A DNA stretch of 64,000 nt from Larix kaempferi (lineage: Eukaryota; Streptophyta; Pinopsida; Pinales; Pinaceae): contig BSBM01000372.1 in NCBI GenBank assembly GCA_027924585.1, positions 36,592,501 to 36,656,500 of the forward strand, in the 5' to 3' direction. Under the pieces are notes generated by a model that did no database searches, was not told where the DNA came from, and saw only the letters and a list, made by a program, of their open reading frames with translations. The translations under genes were made by a program, and so were the position numbers. Of this stretch, positions 45,504 through 56,345 are shown piece by piece; the first letter of the stretch is position 1, and every line of letters begins with the position of its first letter.

Positions 45504-47137
45504 TCAAGCGTAATACCGCTTGACATAGAGCCCATTTCTAGGCTCCTTCAAGGCGTTCCCCTCATAATCTTCTAATTTGTGGGCTCCTTTCTCAAGGACA
45601 CGCCTCACTATGTAAGGCCGTGCCACATGGGGTTAAACTTGCCTGCCCCCAAGGGTTCCTTGGCTTGGTCATACAAGAGGACCAATTCACCTTCAGCATA
45701 CTGCCGAGGACGGACAGGCCTATCATATTGAACCTTGACATGACGTTTGTTGGCATCTATAGCCACAGTGGCATCTCGACGCTCCTTGTCAAGATGCTCA
45801 AGGTGGATCAACCATTGCTCAACATCTGATGTATCATGAAGGAGCTCTATGTCTTGTTTTAATGAAGGGATTTTGCATTCAATCGGTAAAATAGACTCCA
45901 CACCATGTACTAACTGAAATGGTGAGAAATCGGTGGCAGTCTTAACTACGGTTCGATATGCCCAAAGAGAAGAATATAACATAATATGCCAATTGATCTT
46001 GCTTTGCTGGATGGTACGTTGGAGAATGGTCTTTAAGGACTTATTGACTGCCTCAACTTGACCATTCGCTTGGGGGTAGTAAGAAGATGAATGTTCTTGA
46101 TGAAACCCAAGCTTGAGTGATAAATCCTCCATCATCTTGTTCTGGAAGTGACTGCCATGGTCAGTGACAATCTCTTTCGGGATACCGAATCGAGCGATAA
46201 TCTGATTGAACACAAAGTGGGTTGCTGTAGCACCATCAGATTTTACGATAGGCATGGCCTCAGTCCATTTGTAAAAGTAGTCCACAGCCACTATGATATG
46301 GTGATGCCCCCCAGCCGAAGCTGGTTTGCAATCCATGAAATCCACCCCCCACTTAGTGAAGGGATCGATAGTGACGACCGAGTGAAGGGGCGCTGGATGA
46401 GAGTGTATATTGCGAGAAAACACCTGGCAAGGGTGACATCTCTTCACAGCATTCATACAATTGTTAAAGATCAAAGGCCAGAAGTAACCTGCTCGAATGA
46501 TACGTTGGGTTGTCGCAAGCCCAGATAAGTGACCACCACACGTCTCATTGTGGTAGTCATTCAGCACTAACTCCACTTCTTCATGAGTCAAACAATGATG
46601 GAGGATAGAGTCCTTTCCTCGACGATACAAAGTGTCGTTGATGATGACATAATATTTAGCTTGGTGGCTCACACGCCGTCGTTCATCCCGTGAATAGTGC
46701 GAAGGGAGCTTCAAAGTTTGGAGATATATGATGATATCCCCATACCAAGGGTCCGCTAACGAGATAAGAAACAAATGCTCATCCACAAAGGAATATTCAT
46801 GGACAATGTCCTCATCAAGTCGTGGAAAATCTGACTTGAGCTCAGCAAAAACCAAGGATTTCATCGACTTCACCGAAGCAAAATCGAGATCAAACTCCTG
46901 AAGAATAACAGTCCATTTATTATACTTCCCCCCTATTAGACGTTGTGATAGCACGAACTGAAATGGATTGATATGTGCTATAACCATGGTTTTCCTAAGC
47001 ATGATGTAATGTCGTAAACATTGGACTGCATGGACAGTCGCAAGTGCCAACTTCTCCACATGAGTGTATCTCAGCTCAGCATCTACTAAATTTCAACTAA
47101 GATAATAGATGACATGCTCTTGGAGCACATAATCTAC
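45504..47137 (-). pseudogene. pol: Element D RNase H end and integrase
   Basis: The main open frame is 47059-45608 (483 codons). RNase H tail: LALATVHAVQCLRHYI, LIGGKYNKWTVILQEFDLDF. Integrase: zinc site H170, H177, C208, C211, then the core with D240 (WGVDFMD), D300 (VTDHGSHF) and E336 (NGQVEAVN), D and E separated by 35 residues as required. The C-terminal ARPRQYAEGELVLLYDQ-like block precedes a one-base deletion near 45605. The true end, RNGLYVKRYYA, lies in another frame with its stop at 45504. Upstream stops at 47138 (VLV-stop-VD) and near 47093 separate it from RT in the same frame. The catalytic triad is intact. Confidence 0.92.
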
Positions 47138-48418
47138 CTAAACTAAGACAATGCCAATCATCTCAAGAGACACAGCCACATAAAGCAGGAAATCTCTAGC
47201 AAAGTCGGATGGACTAAGCAGAGGGGCCGATACCAAGTCCTTCTTCAAATTGTTGAAAGACTGTTGGGCTCGCTCATCCCATATAAATGGTGTGTCCTTC
47301 TTCAACATGTGTGCAAAACCTTTGGTAAGACTAGCATAATTCACTACAAAACATCGTAGAAAAGTGTCTCTCCCTTGGAGGCTCTGAAGTTGAATTAGGT
47401 TATATGAGGGAGGCAACCGAAGTATTGCCTCAACCTTAAGAGGATCGACTCTTATACCCTCTTGTGAAACTATGAACCCTAAAAGACGACCCGTTCTCAC
47501 CACAAAGATGCACTTATTGGGATTCAAACGAATCTTGTAACATCGACATCTTTCAAAAATGAGGCGAAGGTGCTTGGGGTGGTCCACTCTCTTACAAGAA
47601 TGGCCTGCAAGATCGTCCAAGTAAGCCTCCACTATATGCTTAAGGTCATGAAACACATAGGTCATTGCACATTGAAAGGTAGCTCCGGTGTTTTTAAGGC
47701 CGAAGGGCATTTTCCGGTATGCAAATGTACCCCAAAAACATATGAAAGTCGTTTTATGTTGGTCCTCAGTCTTTATCTGGATCTGATTATATCCGAAGAA
47801 ATCGTCCATAAACGAAAAAACCTTGCTTCCCGCACACGCATCCAAGATTTGATCTATGAATGGTGTGGGAAAGTTGTCTTCCGGCAATGCGCGGTTCATA
47901 TCTCTAAATTCTATGCATGCACTTATGGTTCCTTGCTTCTTATCTACAGGAACATGATTGGACACCCATTCAGTAATGGGAACTGGGTGGATGAAACCAG
48001 CTTTAACTAGTTTCTCCACCTCTGCCTTGATCGCGACTGCCTTTCTAGGATTCACAGCATGAATTCGTTGCCGAACCGGCTTGGCATTGGGATATGTCTT
48101 AATCTCGTGTTCGACAATATTAGGGTCTATTCCTGGCATCTCCTCATATGACCAGGCGAAAATGTCCCGAAATTCTTTGAACAGTTCGGTGTAGATACAG
48201 ATCTCCTCGGGATAACAATCAACACCGACATAAACGTTCTCTATCTTCCCGGGTGTGCGATATATGTTGATTGGTATGGTTGGGGAGATATTGGCCATAT
48301 TCCCCTTCATGTAAATCCCATGTGAATCCAAAGGAGCCACAAGGTGACCAACCTTCTCTGCAAGGGTCGTCCTAAACTCTTCTCGCTCAAGAAGATCGAG
48401 GTTAGGAAGAAAATAAGA
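47138..48418 (-). pseudogene. pol: Element D reverse transcriptase
   Basis: Open from 48340 (400 codons), and in frame with protease upstream. Motifs: FKEFRDIFAWSYEEMPGIDP, EHEIKTYPNAKPVRQR, EKLVKAGFIHPVPITEW, FPTPFIDQILDACAGSKVFS, GYNQIQIK, MPFGLKNTGATFQ and the catalytic EAYLDDLAGHS (DD at 47612-47617). The thumb block GRLLGFIVSQEGIRVDPLKVEAI and the start of RNase H (DFARDFLLYVA) follow. This is the Tat-lineage version of gypsy RT (DIFAWSYEEMPGIDP, YLDD). The polymerase core has no internal stop. The frame ends in TAG at 47138 where Gln is usual. Confidence 0.93.
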
Positions 48419-48925
48419 TCAATGATGAAAATATTCCCAAGGCCTCTCACTACCACACATGGCCTCAATGATGGCTTCATCTGAAGGCAAAGTACCATCA
48501 AGACAATCATGTGAGCCAGATGAGTTGGCTACCCATGTCGGCATCATAACGGGATCTTCCTCCTCTGTCCATGAAGAGGGTGGATCCAGCTCTGCAATGG
48601 CTTGTTGAATTTCATGGTACGCAAGCTCAGCTGCAGATAATGGCATAGCCATTCCAACGTGCGAAATGTCTCCAGATGATGTACTCGTGGATGGTACAAT
48701 CCACGAATCATTAAAATATGAGGTCCGGAATGATACATTATTCAAAGAGGAGGACGCACTATCGGAAATGGTTCCAATTAAATAAATTGGTACATCAAAT
48801 TCGAATGATCCCATCAAGGATGGATAGAATCCTACACTAATGTTCCCAGTTGCTGGCTAAGAATCTTTGATCTGGGGAACAACAGTTCCCAGCAATGCTA
48901 CGAAATTAGAACTAGGGAATTCTAG
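48419..48925 (-). pseudogene. pol: Element D protease-RT linker
   Basis: A 130-residue acidic linker characteristic of this lineage. YPSLMGSFEFDVPIYLI leads into MAMPLSAAELAYHEIQQAI, then LPSDEAIIEAMCGSERPWEY and HH-stop-SYFLP. The TGA at 48419-48421 replaces the expected Arg, and two TAG codons (48926 and about 48858) replace Gln. It continues in the same frame into RT. Confidence 0.8.
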
Positions 48926-49408
48926 CTAATCGATCGTCATGATTCTGCCTTCATGAGGAAAGCAGATAACTCTAAATACGGAGGATATGATCACTTTCAT
49001 TGCGTAGATCCAATTCCTTCCCAGGAGAAGGTTGTAGTCGATGGGCACATCAACCACCTCGACTTCAATAGGTACGGATTTACCACCCAAGTGGACCTCA
49101 AGGGAAGGGATAATACCATGCAGCCTAAATGATCGACCATTGAATGTAGTAAGCATGGTCATAGATTTAGATAGGGGAGGAGAGCCAAGAGCTTTCCAAC
49201 AATACAACGACATTACCAAGGTGGAAGCACCTTTGTCAACCACTGTGCATTTAAAAAACTTATCCAAGCACCTTACATGGATTTGAAAAGCTACATGGTA
49301 AGGTACGCGAGGTTGGACGTCAATAGTGTTGAATTTAATGATGCTGGGGCTATTCTCATCCTGAACTCCCAAAGCAGATAAGAGGGCATTCCGCTGTGAA
49401 GGACACAC
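48926..49408 (-). pseudogene. pol: Element D protease
   Basis: Blocks CPSQRNALLSALGVQDE, VPYHVAFQIHV, VVDKGASTLVMSLYCWKALG, LTTFNGRSFRLHGI, PIEVEVVDVPIDYNLLLGRNW and VICFPHEGRIMTID match the protease of Tat/Ogre-type elements. The active-site box reads DKGAST; in this lineage it is usually DEGA(S/A)T rather than DSG. It lies in the same frame as the end of gag upstream, interrupted by the TAG at 49409-49411 after SALEVL. Confidence 0.88.
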
Positions 49409-50792
49409 CTATAACACCTCAAGAGCTGACATGGCACATGGATTTTGACCCAAATCTTCTACAATAGAGTAGTTATGGGCGGCTCGAGCATTAGGATTGT
49501 GCACCGAGCGCTCAAGAACACCTTTCGGTATCCGCGACATAGCAGTGGGCATTTTGATATGCAGTAAAGTGTCAGGAGGAGGAGGAGGCTCATTCCCCAT
49601 ATTCGGTTGTGGATCACCATAATCGCGTTGAGGAGTAGCAACACTAACTTGAGATTGGACCATGTTCACGCATCCGTAGCCACTGGCATGAGAAGAAGAC
49701 GTTGTAGTTTCATTAGTCCCATAGCCAGTGGCTCAAGCATTTGAAGCCATATTCTAATGATGCGGTATTTCAACACAGCTGGTCTATGTGAAAGATGCTT
49801 CGATGCTTCTTCGATTCGAGGACAGAAGTGAGTCAGGTGATCCTCCCCACGAAGTTTGCAAGGGAATTTCACTTTACGTCTCGGCTTACGGTCCCCACCA
49901 ACATTTCTGCCGTCTCAAGGAGGGTTGGCGTTCTCTTTCCTAGGAGTGTTTCGATTACTTCCATTATTCGAATTATTCCCACCCTTACGGTTGTTTCTCT
50001 CCTTCTTCTTTCCACCAGGTTGTTGGTTACCTGATGGGTTTGCCATCTGTATAGAATGGACATCGGGCGACTGGGTAGGAGTGGATGAGGCGTGAGCCTG
50101 TCCGGGGGTAGTCTGGCTAATAGAAAAATTTTGCATTTGATTGCTAACCAAGTCTATGGGTCGAGTACTTGTGGATCCCACAATGCCATCAGCATGTGGT
50201 CCAGGAACAGGCTTGGCTTCATGTCGTGAATGCGGTGCGTCAGAGATAATATCATACAAGATGCCCGATTGAGCGTAGAGTAAATCTAGCTGCTGGGCTT
50301 TGAATATAGCTTGTTCCTCCATCGTAATGATGGACACTGAAACGTCCTTAGATATGTATGGAAGCAAAGACTTGAGTAACCATTCCAACATAAAATCTGG
50401 AGGAATGTTGGCTTTCATTACCTCTTCCATCGACGCCATTCCTGAATATGATTGGATATGTGCATGGCCTTGTTCTGGCGAAAGATAGATAAAATCTCAG
50501 TGCCAGTATCGTAGCGAACCAGCAACTGAAAGTGATCTAAGAAAACCAAATCTATCTCATTAAAACCCCTATAGGTGCCCCCAGGCAACTCGACATACCT
50601 CTTCGCGGCTGCCCCCGTGAGGGTGCATTGAAATAGTCTCAGACGGATAGAGCTATGATTTAATGAATTCGAGGAGCACCAAAGGTGAAAAGTCGTAACA
50701 TGATCACCCGGATCGTCACCACTCTTCCCTTTAAACTTCAGAATGTCGAAGGGATCTTCGTAGGGACTAGAGGCCAAGAAGGATCGTGACAC
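49409..50792 (-). pseudogene. gag: Element D Gag core and nucleocapsid, three frameshifts
   Basis: From 50792: FKGKSGDDPGDHVTTFHLWC, LRLFQCTLTGAAAKRYVELP, FLDHFQLLVRYDTGTEIL and HIQEWRRWKR (Gag core). After a shift near 50430: ANIPPDFMLEWLLKSLLPYI, EEQAIFKAQQLDLLYAQSGI, PGPHADGIVGS and a basic GGKKKERNNRKGG linker. TGA at 49915 precedes the knuckle PCKLRGEDHLTHFC. Its second Cys is Arg, so the zinc site is broken. Another shift near 49770 leads to RIPKGVLERSVHNPNARAAH and NYSIVEDLGQNPCAMSALEV, joining protease. The order is standard for Tat Gag. Confidence 0.88.
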
Positions 50793-52165
50793 ACCAGATC
50801 ATTCGTCAACTTCGAAAGATCGGGTAAGTTCAAATGAGCAAGAAACGGGAGCAGAGGCTGTGAAGCTGGATTAAAGGCTCCCAAAAGAGGCTGACCTTGT
50901 GGACCATAAGGATGATATGAACCATGACCATGACCATAGGGTTGATAACTGCCCCCACCCTGACTCGTATAAGGGTATGAAGGCATATATGTGTTGTGAG
51001 TACCATGGTGAAGAGGGTTGTAATAAGGGCCATAACCGGCTGCATTATAAGAACGATTGCCACCATATTGATGGGGCATATAAGTGATAGTTGTAGTAGG
51101 AGCAGTTGAGTAATGACCATAATTATAAGGTATGTTTCCACCCGCAGCGTTAGGAATGTGCCCACCCCCAGCGTTAGGAATGTGCCCACCCCCAGTGTTG
51201 GGAATGTACCCACCCCCAGTGTTGGGAATGTGTCCATCCCCAGTGTAGGGTATGTGCCCTCCTCCTGTGTTGGGAATGTGCCCACCCCTAGTGTTGGGAA
51301 TGTTCCCACCCCCATCATGAGGAATGTGCCCACCCCCAACATTAGGAGGGACATGCTGGTTAGCAGTTGTGGTCATAGTCATAGGTATATGTGTAGAAAC
51401 ATGCGTGTTAGGTTATGTAACATGAACCATGTTATGTGAAGTGTTCCCACTAAAATGAGGGGCAGTCCTAGGATGTGGTCCTCCCCCAACAACTGTAGAA
51501 GCTAAAGGGACATGACCAGATGTAAATTGAAATGGAGCTGAAAAGGTCGTGCCACCCCTGGACGGATCCGAAGTGGATGTGCCACCTCCGGAGGGAGCAG
51601 AAGAGGTTGTGCCGCCCCCGGAGGGAGCAGAATGGGTGGCATCGCTGCCATAGGGCAGAGGGAGCAGTGCTCGCAGAGCCAAGGCTAGTATTAGCTTGAC
51701 TACCCAACGAAGTGGATGTAACATTCAAATTAAGACTAAGCATACCAAGTGAAAAAGGATTAGTGGTCAAAGGGTTTGTGGTGTCATTAAGATCTGGAAT
51801 CCCATATCGGAATCCTTGTGGGTAAGTACCATGAGATGGATTTGTCTCCGGGGGGGATATGGCCCAAAACTTGCAAAAGTGATGTGTGGGGGTGAACCTT
51901 CCCCTCCAAGTTCCCTAAGAGTGGAAGGAACGAGCTGTCCATCGACATCCACTGACAAAGTCTCAGGAATTCTTCTCGGTGTGCTAGATGCAGAAGTCAT
52001 AATGTACTCGTGAAGTTTATCAAAATTTTCAAAAGTATCGGAGGGGATCCTCCGGTGTCTCTTACGAAAAGGACGTGTTACCTCGTCAGTTGGTAAACCA
52101 GCTAAATGATGAGACCGACAGAGAGGTGGATCTCGCTCCACGATAACTCCAAATAAACAGAACAC
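50738..52165 (-). pseudogene. gag: Element D Gag N-terminal region with two repeat blocks
   Basis: Frame 1 runs from ATG 52165 through 51767 (RRIPSDTFENFDKLHEYIMT, TPRRIPETLSVDVDG), across stops at 51767 and 51413, to 50738. It has an SAPSGGGTT-type 11-residue repeat (33-bp unit, about 51530-51640). A GGGHIPNT 8-residue repeat (24-bp unit, about 8.5 copies, 51337-51130) comes next. A Tyr/Gly/Pro/His-rich stretch then leads to LPDLSKLTND and VPTKIP, where a frameshift enters the Gag core. A long low-complexity N-terminus ahead of Gag occurs in Tat elements. Start codon choice is tentative. Confidence 0.75.
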
Positions 52166-53714
52166 CTCCTAACGACCAACTATCGATCAAAGAGTAGACA
52201 CCTAAGGAAACTGCAACCAAATGCACACAAACAGGACTGGCTCAAGGGACCTCTCGACACTACAGCCAGTATGTCTCGCCTATGAGAGGCTTGAGACTCC
52301 CAAACTATAACCAGGGGTAACAAAATTAGTTATAAGGGTTCCCAGACTTCACTACGTGCACAAGGTCAAATCCATATACAACATGAAACTGTGTTGTCCA
52401 ACCCCTATCTGACTCAGGATACGTACAATATAACCACTACAAGCACCCTATGCAATACTTAGGTAAAGCAACTAAGGTCACCACAATATAACCAATGCTC
52501 ATGGGGATAGTCGTAGGTGGGATCCGTCATATGTGTAGGGTAGCTAAGCTCAAAACTCAAGAGGTAGAGATCCCTCAAGAGCCCCCGTACACGAACAAAT
52601 CCTGGAAATATATCCCACATTCAGCCAGTATTGGAGGGCTATCTTCGCAACCAACCTCCCGTGACCTCGTGCTTAACTCTGGTTTGAGTACAGATTCCTG
52701 ATAACACTGATGTATATCATGGGTTTCACCACTCCTTGGTCAGACACATAATGTTGGTTCAATAGTCTTGGATTGTCAACTCACAATGATCTATTCCAAG
52801 ACTTTAAACCTAAGCTAGTTGGTGCACCCTATAAAATAAAAATCGTTTCTAATCAATTTTAAGATTAAGCATTGATTTTAATGGATGTAATTACTCAAAG
52901 GATATGGTCATGAAATGGATGATGTATAAGACTCAATGGTATGCAAAACCGAAAAACACTAGACTCATCTAATCAATAAAAGAGGATGCCACTAACATGA
53001 CAATCAATCCAACGGTTCGAAATAAAATGAAATCTCTTTAACATTTCAATGCACAAGCAAGTCCTAGATGAAATCACAAGCACTCAGATGCAAAATGTAG
53101 TACATAAATCAAATATTTTTGTATTTTCTCTTATAAATGCAAGGAAAATGCAAAACAAAGTTTTTGTATTTTTTCAATATAATGAAATGAAAAAATGCAA
53201 GCAAAATCTAACTATTCAGTAAATAAATGTAGAGCATATCAAATAGACAACCCAACAAGACCCAAACAGTAAGATTAATCCAAGCTAATGAGCTATAAAA
53301 CAAGAAATTGTGAAAAATCTAAAAGCTCAAAAAACTAAAAGAAAGAGGAGTTTCTGGTCACAAATAGGGCATGGAACAGTCAGGAAACAGGCCAACTAAG
53401 ACTCGGGAACACTCAGAATCAACGCAGCAAACACCCAAGGCCAAAAATTAAACAATCCCAAAGTTGTACGCAACTGTTCAAAGAACAGTTACGGGTGGAC
53501 GCGAGCTATAGTTCACACAGATGCGGGTAGATGCGGTCAAAACAAGGTTGACCCACGTACAGGGAAAGGAAAATGAACCCAAAAAAGGTCAAACAACCCA
53601 AAAATGCTAGTTTTCTACTGTAGATCCCGATGGCCAATCAACGACATAGAAGCTCGACAAACAACAACTCAAAATAAGGACAAATGCCTAAAAATCCCCA
53701 AAAATGGATGTTCT
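52166..53714 (-). other. Element D 5' leader
   Basis: About 1.55 kb between primer site and gag, with no coding domain. It contains the GCGAGCTATAG and ATGCGGGTAGATGCGG words (53490-53550) also seen near 43340-43400 and, in part, in the LTR. Confidence 0.6.
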
Positions 53715-53731
53715 CCCCAGCGGAGTCGCCA
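53715..53731 (-). other. Primer binding site, element D
   Basis: On the minus strand TGGCGACTCCGCTGGGG follows the 5' LTR after four bases (GAAA). This is the primer-site sequence used by Tat/Ogre-type elements, generally attributed to tRNA-Arg. Confidence 0.85.
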
Positions 53732-53735
53732 TTTC

Positions 53736-54656
53736 TGTTATGGAGAAAACTTCCTATGGCTTGGGGAAGACCACATCAGATAGCTGACTACCATAAAATA
53801 ACTCAATTCCCAATGCAATGCTATATAAATGACAATGCTAAGATAATGGAGAAAAAAGAAACCTTCAACCGGATGTTCGTAGTAGATCCCTGTTGAGCTT
53901 TCAACTTATACACTTGAACTTGCAAATTAGTCTCAATAACAAGTACAAGCAAGTGCATATAACATGTGAAAGGCATTAGCATAATCAATAGCATGATCCA
54001 TGATATCATAAGCAAATATAACCCGATGTAATTTAACAATATTCACAACATCAATTGGACGAGAAAATGAGTATTTCCATTAATGAATAACAAGAACTAC
54101 AATATACGACCTCTTTCCCGAACCAATCTAAACCAAGAACTGGGTCTCTCCACTTGTGCCTCCACCACTTCAATCCCCCATGCAATGGCAAACTCAAACT
54201 ATGAAAGGAGTTTGGTAGGTGAACATAAGGAGTTCACAACAACAAGGATCAATGAGTGTAGACTAAAGTCACGGCAAAAATCCACTAGAGTTATCTTGCT
54301 TTCTCTTTCTCCTCCCTTCCATACACCATAAGAGCTCAATATATAGCCTTCCAAAGGTAAGTGAAAGGTCGAATCGAGTCGTTTCGAGGTATATGAAGGG
54401 CCAAAGGTCACCCTAAGACCGCTTTTTGGGAGTAAAAAGTAATTTTCTATTGGTTTTTACCATTTTACTTGGTGTCCGCGGGCTATAGTGGAACTACCTG
54501 CATGTACGCTCGCTATAGTGGAACATCTAGCATACATGAACAAAAAATAGGGGTTTGTGTGTTCCTAGAGGGAAAATGATAGATCTGATTCAATAAAATG
54601 GATCCCGAAGGCCAATCAATGTTGATGCTCACAAGGTGGAAAATTACGCTGTAACA
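53736..54656 (-). repeat. Element D 5' LTR
   Basis: 921 bp; minus-strand TATA region near 54339-54346. Followed on the plus strand by the AAATG duplication (54657-54661). Confidence 0.95.
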
Positions 54657-54760
54657 AAATGTTTCTTGGAAAATTATAGATACCTGATTAAATTTATGTA
54701 ACGTGAAATTAAGTACAAGTATCATAGCTTATAAATTTGACAAGCATAGAAATTTAATGG

Positions 54761-55054
54761 ATGGAGTTGCAAATAATTAACTTTCATGTTAAAGAACTAA
54801 CACTAGAGTTGCTGCTGGAAACCAGTGAGAAATATGAAATACCAATATATGTGATAGATTCATGTGGCCTCCCACTCGCGATCTATACCTATAAGTTTAT
54901 TGTTACCAACAACCTGTTGGGTATCACTAAAGGTGGAGGAATCATCACATGTGAGATCGCTCTTTGCGAAGAATTATCATTGTCCAATATAGTGTCATTT
55001 GACTTTGTATGCTTTATCCAGTATTTGTCAATTACAACATTCATAAATTCTTAA
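54761..55054 (+). CDS. Unrecognised 97-codon open frame
   Basis: Starts MELQIINFHVKELTLELLLE and contains IPIYVIDSCGLPLAIYTYKF and GITKGGGIITCEIAL. The composition is protein-like rather than AT-driven, and it lies 100 bp outside element D. I do not recognise the family. It could be an exon or transposon fragment; a second fragment at 55325-55507 is also unassigned. Confidence 0.25.
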   Translation: MELQIINFHVKELTLELLLETSEKYEIPIYVIDSCGLPLAIYTYKFIVTNNLLGITKGGGIITCEIALCEELSLSNIVSFDFVCFIQYLSITTFINS

Positions 55055-55859
55055 ATTCAACTTTTATGTTGATTTTTTGGAAGTCATGAAAATGATAATA
55101 TAAGATAAGATAATTTTATTACTATCCAATAGTACCACCACTAAAATGCAATGTGTGAGCTTAACAAGTGGTTTTAGAGAAAACATTATTCAGGTTTCAG
55201 AGTGTTTGACTTCTGATCTCTTTTCGGTCATCATCTCTCCAAGGAAAGGAATAAAATGAAAAGTGACTTTGGAAAACACTGATACACTTTCAAACGCCAT
55301 TGGAGGCTTTCCTCTTCCATCGGGATGAATGAAATGAAAATGGTGGTACCTTCTCAACCGACTACCAAAAAAGACTCCAATATGGTAGCCATCAATCCAA
55401 GCTCTATGAATATTAAAGTTGGTTTCACATCATGGAAAAACCCCCATGGTAATTCCCTATTGCTTGTCCATGACACTATGACTGAAGGCATGAACCATAT
55501 TCCTTGATTCAAGTATGTAATGATGAATGAAACAAACTATGATTCATCTCCAGGATTCAAACATATTTGCTTGAAAAGTCAATATTTGTGCAACAGAAAA
55601 GAAGCTTATGGCTCACTCCTTTGCATCATTACATCTAGCCTTTTATTTCTCAAAGATACTTCTAGGATAACTTTTTTATGTGTTGCATAAAGTCAAATAA
55701 ATTGTATTAATAATACAAAATGTTATAGTTGCATTGCTAAAGAGCTGGCACGACATCGTTTTCCTATCAATAGTGGCAACCTAGCTCAGAAGGTTTAGAA
55801 TCCCGAATTTGTTTGTGTGATGGTGGCATCAATGTAGACACACATGCATGTCATTAAGT
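55055..55859. other. No feature recognised
   Basis: AT-rich sequence. A 60-codon frame at 55325-55507 has no recognisable motif. Confidence 0.4.
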
Positions 55860-56345
55860 TGAGACTGTGGAGTCACTATAGCGCCAAATTTCTCTTGAGT
55901 GATACTTCCATATTCATAGTCCAATTGCTAAGAAGAAAATATTTTTTAGGGATGGAGGTATTCTTTATGTGCTTGTAGTCATATGAGTCAAAGCACCCTA
56001 ACTTTATGGGATCCTAAATGACACCTCAAATGGAGGAAATTATTCTATTTGCACTAATAATGCTTAAAACAAAACTATCTTGGCATCAATTGTTACTATT
56101 TCACCCTTTGTAAACTTTACAATGTAGAGACAAGTTGTTGATACTCAAAGACCACAAGCTCATTCCCCAAGGTACCCATTAAAGCTGTTTAATCTATATT
56201 GCACACATGATTGATGTTAATCGTAATTTTGTATTGGAATTGGATACAACTAGTGGGTTCCAAAGGTAGGAGGATCTAAGGGTGCAACTGCATGGAAAAT
56301 ACTTGGCACCATAGCAAATATATCACACAAGATTTACTCTAGATA
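55860..56345 (-). repeat. Diverged repeat, inverted partner of 39190-39680
   Basis: Collinear with the reverse complement of 39190-39680 over roughly 450 bp. The two copies stand on opposite sides of element D in opposite orientation. Unknown family. Confidence 0.6.

Larger units (their letters stand above)
40211..54656 (-). mobile_element. Element D: complete Tat-type Ty3/gypsy provirus
   Basis: A 14,446-bp element on the minus strand with LTRs of 919 and 921 bp (TGTTA...TAACA ends), perfect target duplication AAATG, a primer site next to the right-hand (5') LTR and a purine tract next to the left-hand (3') LTR. Order along the element: leader, long gag, protease, RT, RNase H, integrase, then a 4.4 kb 3' region holding an antisense reading frame. 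Protein motifs place it in the Tat lineage, closest in my reading to Retand/Ogre relatives. It has about 58 LTR differences in 915 aligned bases by eye, several stops and three gag frameshifts. Confidence 0.95.

Noticed and set aside
47570-48010. 146-codon plus frame opposite D reverse transcriptase
   Set aside because: The minus strand clearly encodes RT with all motifs; the plus frame is its shadow.
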